A stretch of 64,000 nt of DNA from Metaphire vulgaris (taxonomy: Eukaryota > Annelida > Clitellata > Crassiclitellata > Megascolecidae), in NCBI GenBank assembly GCA_018105865.1, contig CM030868.1, forward strand, positions 1,761,954-1,825,953, in the 5' to 3' direction. Position 1 is the first letter of the stretch; each line of letters begins with the position of its first letter. The notes under the pieces were generated by a model. That model saw only the letters and a program-made list of their open reading frames with translations. It searched no databases and was not told the DNA's origin. Of the stretch, positions 45,909 through 64,000 are shown piece after piece. A program made the position numbers and the translations under genes.

Positions 45909-46244
45909 GAAGTTGCCCTTACAACAGGTTTGCACAAAATTACGTTGCAGTGACACCCAGTAAAATGTCACTACCAATTTACAAGGTACACCTCCTAGTT
46001 ACGATGCAACTGTGAATTGGTGACAGAACTTCTCACTCTGAGGGGCAGCTTTCTGCATGAAATTATGATTCTCAAAATTTATTCGATACTTTAAAAAGTT
46101 CAGTTCGAGAAACAGTCAATCGAAATCGTATGACATCAGTTCTGTAAATGCACGTCCTTTGAAGTCGTTCACCAAACAAACTGCTTCAGAATTTCTGCAA
46201 TAAAAGACGAGAAAAATTTTTATATAGTATATTCAAATAAACTG

Positions 46245-46380
46245 TGGCCGGACAAAATGTCATGGGGCAAAATGTCATGGGGCAAAATGTCATGGGGCAA
46301 AATGTCTCTGGACAAAATGTCATGGTTTAGGGTTAGAGTTAGGATGACATTTTGTCCCCATGACATTTTGTCCTAGCACC
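46245..46380. repeat. 15-bp repeat GGGGCAAAATGTCAT with inverted end
   Basis: Four direct copies followed by ATGACATTTTGTCCCC and TGACATTTTGTCC in inverted sense, giving a hairpin-like block. It lies downstream of the NSUN2-like stop codon. Confidence 0.8.
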
Positions 46381-46732
46381 AAAATAAACAGACCATTGGT
46401 TCCACTGGCAGCTATGTGTAGCCCCTTCAGGTTGTCAGTCCCTTGCATCAAGTACGTTTTGTCATTCCACATGTTGAATGTCAATCCCCCAAATAACACA
46501 TCATACCTGTCAGCAGATAACCTGTCAGTTACCTGTCAAAAAGAGTAGGCAAGAGGAGTCCTTGATGTCCTAGGCCAATCCTAAACATAGTCCATTAAAT
46601 CCAAATGGAAATATAACAACCCGTAAATTCACTACTTAAAAAAATTCAGACTTTCCATTATGTGAAGAAATTGTAAAATATTCTTACTTGTTCCATTATA
46701 AGTTAAAAATTATGACATCAGATACACTGAAC

Positions 46733-46734
<2 letters not shown>

Positions 46735-46772
<38 letters not shown>

Positions 46773-46845
46773 TAATAATAATAATAATAATAATAATAAT
46801 TATTATTATTATTATTATCGTTATTGTTATTATTATTATTATTAA
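46735..46845. repeat. (TAA)n followed by (TTA)n: self-complementary microsatellite
   Basis: About 67 bases of TAA units pass into about 45 bases of ATT units, so the block can fold on itself. Confidence 0.95.
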
Positions 46846-46971
46846 AGTTAAGATTACTGTGGTAACTAATCCATAAGGACTACATGAACACATTACATAA
46901 TAATAATAATTATATTACGAATATTCACCTTAGGAGTTGAAATGCCAAATTTCCTCTAAGCAAACAGTCAT

Positions 46972-60135
<13,164 letters not shown>

Positions 60136-60381
60136 AATTACTTATTTTATTTTATTTACTTGTCTATTTACTCAAAATACGAATTATAAATTTAAAGCAC
60201 TTCAACAAAACCAGAGACTCCAAAGTTGATATCTATGGTCGGTTATCAATTACAAGCAGACAAGGCGCTACATAAACTAGCACCTGTTTTCAATCAATCA
60301 ATTAATCAATCAGTCATTCAATAAATCACAAACCCCCATTGACGTTATTATTCTATTACATTTAACTTCAGTCCCTTAGGC

Positions 60382-61451
60382 CAGGGTTTCCGAAACATTT
60401 TGGAACTGCGGCCCACTTTAGCGGTTTTGCAAAAGGCCGCACCCTAATCATAGCATGTAATATTTTTTTAATAATAATAATAATTATGCACTTCTATAGC
60501 ACCAGTTCTAATACCCAAGGTATCAATCGATGGTACTTCAAAATCAATCCGCAAAAGATCCAGGTCATTCCAAAATAAAATGCATTAGGCCATCTGGCGA
60601 ACATTAGTTGAAGAGAATCTTCTGAGTTTTGAATAAATGACATTACAACTGCTCTGATTCAATTTGGGAGCTGTCCATTAATTATGTCAACAATTTTTGG
60701 GCAATTTTGACCCCCTTCCCCTTGTCAACAACTGTCAGCTTTCACTTACCCCCCATAATTACGTCAAAAACTGTTCACCCCCCTAGCTCCCCAAGATCAA
60801 TGACAGGTCCCAATAACAATTAAGGTTATTATTTTTGCGGTGATGACCATTTCATCCCTTTTTTGCTCATCGAGTGACAAAATGTGGTGGTGATGACCTT
60901 TTTGTCATGATTTTTTCCATTGTAATAAGTAGTATTCCATGAAATTTCCTATTTTTGATTATTTGTAAAAAGTGAAATTGCTGACGTCAACTTCTCTTGA
61001 CCCCCTCCCCTGTCAACAACTGTCAAACTGTTTCAAACCCCTCCCCCTAAATTGTTGACGTAATTAATGGACAGCCCCTTGAATGAAAATATGGTAACTA
61101 AATTGCGCAGAATTATTCATATTTTTGCGAAATAAGACAAAATGACAGAAACTGATATTGAATTTTTCTTGAAAAGTATCTCTTTAAAATTTGCCAGGAA
61201 GTGCAGGAACATACCTTATATTACGTGTATGGAGAATTGCAGGTATCTAGGGCTTATAATTATACAATTCTCAAAACCTTCGCCTATACTTGCATCTTTC
61301 AATGCTTGTGACACTGTTCACTGTTGTATTGGCTAGAAAAATTAGAAAATTGCACTTTAGAATCTAATTTAGCGCTATTTCGCGACCCACTGTAGGCTGA
61401 GCCCTGCGACCCACTTTTGGGTCACGCCCCACGTACGATTTGGGAACACTG
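60382..61451. mobile_element. Non-autonomous hAT-like element with nested MITE
   Basis: Starts CCAGGGTTTCCGAAACATTT and ends GATTTGGGAACACTG, the pattern of hAT termini (CAGGGTTTCC/CAGTGTTCCC). No transposase is visible. It is 0.25 kb upstream of the NSUN2-like ATG, so it could overlap the promoter. Confidence 0.5.
60666..61078 (+). mobile_element. MITE with GGGGCTGTCC termini, third copy
   Basis: Left GGGAGCTGTCCATTAATTAT and right TTGACGTAATTAATGGACAG then CCCC. About 410 bp. It lies inside the larger hAT-like element at 60,382-61,451, upstream of the NSUN2-like start codon. Confidence 0.8.
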
Positions 61452-62030
61452 CATTGGACAGGCAGGGAAATCTGTCTGTGAAAACTGCAATATCTGGCTA
61501 CATTGAAATAAAAGCTGAGAGTTGTCGCAATCAGACAAATCAAAAAATAGTATTATATTGGAAAATTTTTCATTTCTTTCGTCCAAGACCTTGTTTTGCC
61601 CCTCGTGGAAAAATTTCTGCGGACGCCCATGATTATCGCAAGGTAGTTGAAGAGATTCCGTGTATGCACAGTATATATCACGTGATCCGCTTACTGCCAG
61701 CTTCCCCAGAGAAATTTCCCACAAAACCAGAAACCCGTAAAGCGGTATATGCAATAGTTTTGTTGAGAAGGACTAGATTCTAGAACGACTGATTTATCTG
61801 TGTGCCCAATTCTTCCGCGGATAGTTCGTTCATTATTTCGTCTGACTATAGCTAAACGGCATATTGTGCCTACAGGGAGTGGGTCATGTGATATCCCCTC
61901 CCTCATCCCCCCATCGCCCCCGCCAGAAAAAACTCTGATCATGTGGGCGCCTGATATTCGTGGCAAAGAAGAAGTCTTAAGAATTGTCTTCTATAGACTG
62001 GGCTTTTGTAAACGATCATTATCGTCAGCA
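61452..62030. other. Unassigned sequence
   Basis: 61,560-61,630 (CTTTCGTCCAAGACCTTGTT to GACGCCCATG) matches part of 42,340-42,420, suggesting a further dispersed element. No gene recognised. Confidence 0.4.
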
Positions 62031-62890
62031 TTGGCGTAGCCGCGGAGTGGGGGGGGGGGGCAAGCGAGCGGGGTCGGCCTCCTCTATTCTGACTGGGATC
62101 AGTCGCGAGATATAGGCTACGCAAAACCGCCGAATTTTGTCGGGAGGTAGGTAAGTAAGTAAGTAAGTAAAATCTCGTAAATTTATGTGGTGTACGGCTC
62201 ATGCGAATATATGCCGAGAACTTGTTGGATGACGTTTTTTTGCTCGTCGAAAATATCGCGGTGTCCCCTCCACCCCCCCCCCCCAATTCCGGATCCCTGG
62301 CTGCGCCACTGCATGGTCTGCCATGAACAATTTCCAGAATTGTATGGCACTCCTTGTCGTAATGTAATCGTATATACAGAGGGCATAAATAATAGCATCT
62401 GTATACACGCCGTTCCGTCTCCGTCCTTATTCCATATCTGCGACGTTCCAGTTCCGTCAAATGCGAGAGCTTTTCTAAACCCAGCGGCTTTACGCTTCTC
62501 CCCTCCAGCCCCCTAACCCCCCCCCAACCTCCGCACTCCCCCACTCTAGTTGGGATTAAAATTGTCAGCCCTCCGATCTTTCTCCTTCTCCTCCTCCTCC
62601 TCCTCCTTCCTCCTCCTCCTCCTCCTTCTCCTCTTCCTCCGGTATGGCTTTGTTTTATTAGATTGTGTTTGTTTTCTTGTCCTTCGTTTGTCGTTTCCAT
62701 CGAAGACGCTTCGCTGAAATCGGATCGATTTTTTTTCTCGGCCTCCGAAGACGACTTTTGTCTTCACTGCAGATATTGCGAAAACCGCGGGTCACCGGTT
62801 AAGAAGAGTAGAAAACGTTGGCGCAGCCAGGGGTTGGAGGCTCGGGGTTGCCACACCCCGTTCCGGAACCCTGGTTGCGCCCATGCCACT
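62031..62890. repeat. Cluster of GGCGTAGCC/GGCTGCGCC-ended repeat pieces
   Basis: Starts TTGGCGTAGCCGCGGAG at about 62032, with CCCTGGCTGCGCCACTG at 62294-62310, and a small palindrome GGCGCAGCCAGGGG to CCCTGGTTGCGCC at 62819-62881. A CTC-rich run at 62581-62640 and G/C runs make ORFs here unreliable. Confidence 0.5.
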
Positions 62891-63094
62891 AGTAGAAACC
62901 CATAGAATTCTGCATTTTGTTCTTGCGTGTTCTTGCATGCAGGATTTCGCAGGCATTGATTTGTAAAAGCCGAACTGAGTAACGTGAAAATGAATGGACG
63001 GCATACAGTTCAACACAATATAGTATGGTCTATAATTTCGAATTAGGTCCTTTATTTTGTCTCTATTTGCGCTACATAAATCTTAACAGGACAC

Positions 63095-63412
63095 GACCTC
63101 AATGGCTCATTTGGTAGATCATCAGTCCGGCCTGTCTTCAACCGGGGCGTAGCCAGGAATTTGATTGGGGGGGGGCGTATACATTATTGTTGGAGGGGAG
63201 TTTCTATTTATTATATATATAATATACATAATATATATAATGCATAGTATATAGGGCCTATTACATATATGCAGTATTTTACATTAGACCTTTATAGGCT
63301 ATATATACATAGTATATATATATATACTGGATTATACACTGGTTTTGGGGGGTGTATATATACCGAAATATCCCCCGTCACTACGCCCCTGTCTTCAACC
63401 TGTTTCGAATCC
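63095..63412 (+). mobile_element. tRNA-derived SINE head split by a hAT-like MITE
   Basis: Left part 63095-63142: GACCTCAATGGCTCATTTGG then TAGATC (A-box). Right part from 63390: TGTCTTCAAC repeated, then CTGTTTCGAATCCAGGGC (B-box). The two halves join into a tRNA-like head once the insert is removed. Confidence 0.6.
63143..63389 (+). mobile_element. hAT-like MITE inside the tRNA SINE head
   Basis: Starts CGGGGCGTAGCCAGGAATTT and ends CGTCACTACGCCCC. It is flanked on both sides by TGTCTTCAAC (63133-63142 and 63390-63399). The interior is AT-rich with TATATA runs. Confidence 0.7.
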
Positions 63413-63779
63413 AGGGCACTCATGTGCACACCAGCAAAAAGTGGAAATTGACGCGGTCTTTCTAGGACAGGGACATTCGAATGGCTGCCCGCGGGCAAGA
63501 TCCGGTCCGCCACGGGGCGTGAAAAGGCCCGCGATGGTATTAATTGAAACGATAAATAACTTGTTGTCGAGGAGAACGAAAATCTTGTTTAAATGTCTTG
63601 TATTCAACTTACATGCGTGTTTCTAATACTAGATTAACGCTACGACTATGCCTAGATTAGACCCTATCCTGCCTCTACGTCGTAGACTCGTAGCCATTTA
63701 AAAATCTGTTTTCTGTTTTTCATAGACTTTAGTGATAATAGTAAAATCTATGTCTTCTTTTGGCGTCAAAGATAAAAAG

Positions 63780-63845
63780 ACGTTTACTGATTGGCCGAGA
63801 AAAGTCTCCCGGATAACAGAACAAAGATGGCGCGAAGAGTTCGAC
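63780..63845 (+). promoter_or_regulatory. CCAAT and YY1-like sites, candidate promoter at window edge
   Basis: CTGATTGGCC (inverted CCAAT) near 63788, followed about 35 bases later by CAAAGATGGCGCG, a YY1-type core that is often at or just after the transcription start of TATA-less genes. The ATG in it opens only 11 codons (MARRVRQFAKS). The gene would continue beyond the window. Confidence 0.3.
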
Positions 63846-64000
63846 AATTTGCAAAGAGCTAGGGGAGGGGAGAAGATTGATTAATCGGAGAAGAAAAGAG
63901 ACTTGACTGAACGGGTTTGGTGGGTGGGTTGGGTGGACGAAGAGAAGAGACGAGATAGAAGCACTCGAATTAAAGATAGGCGTGATAGATAGATAGATAG

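Overview
This window is nuclear DNA from an animal. It holds small exons bounded by GT/GC-AG splice sites, and very dense simple repeats, MITEs and SINEs. The repeat style suggests a marine invertebrate, but nothing here fixes the phylum. There is no bacterial operon, CRISPR array or plasmid feature.

Two split genes lie in tandem on the minus strand. (1) 60,135 to 46,972 is an NSUN2-like gene, the family of tRNA/mRNA cytosine-5 RNA methyltransferases. I could piece together 23 coding exons from ATG to stop. All intron phases agree, with one exon resting on a secondary acceptor AG, and one probable single-base frameshift lies in a CAA repeat. The model gives about 886 residues. The fold and C-terminal domain are recognisable, but the motifs that normally carry the two catalytic cysteines and the Cys of the SAM loop are changed, so the product looks like a pseudoenzyme. 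(2) 43,852 to 26,508 is a short spectrin-repeat protein of about 765-770 residues. It has 16 exons found, one phase break, a predicted tail of five cysteines followed by a basic cluster, and an AATAAA signal 79-84 bases after the stop. Two splice-bounded candidate exons at 23.9-24.6 kb remain unassigned.

The rest is repeats. 0-10 kb: a telomere-like patch, hAT-type MITEs, a decayed LINE reverse transcriptase, a pair of GC-rich elements, a 94-bp minisatellite and a 5S-rRNA-headed SINE. 10.2-23.2 kb: a 13-kb macrosatellite of alternating units of about 470 and 686 bp, with two internal expansions of a 30-bp repeat. Its unit contains a truncated MITE whose full copy sits at the array's right edge. 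Introns and intergenic DNA from 23 to 64 kb hold piggyBac and hAT transposase remnants, hAT MITEs with 8-bp target duplications, TTAA-bounded mini-MITEs, mariner-like TA MITEs and tRNA-headed SINEs. Many microsatellites are present. The right edge carries a CCAAT/YY1-like promoter candidate for a gene beyond the window.

Exon calls were made by eye from splice signals, phase agreement and similarity to remembered family sequence. No alignment or transcript was available.
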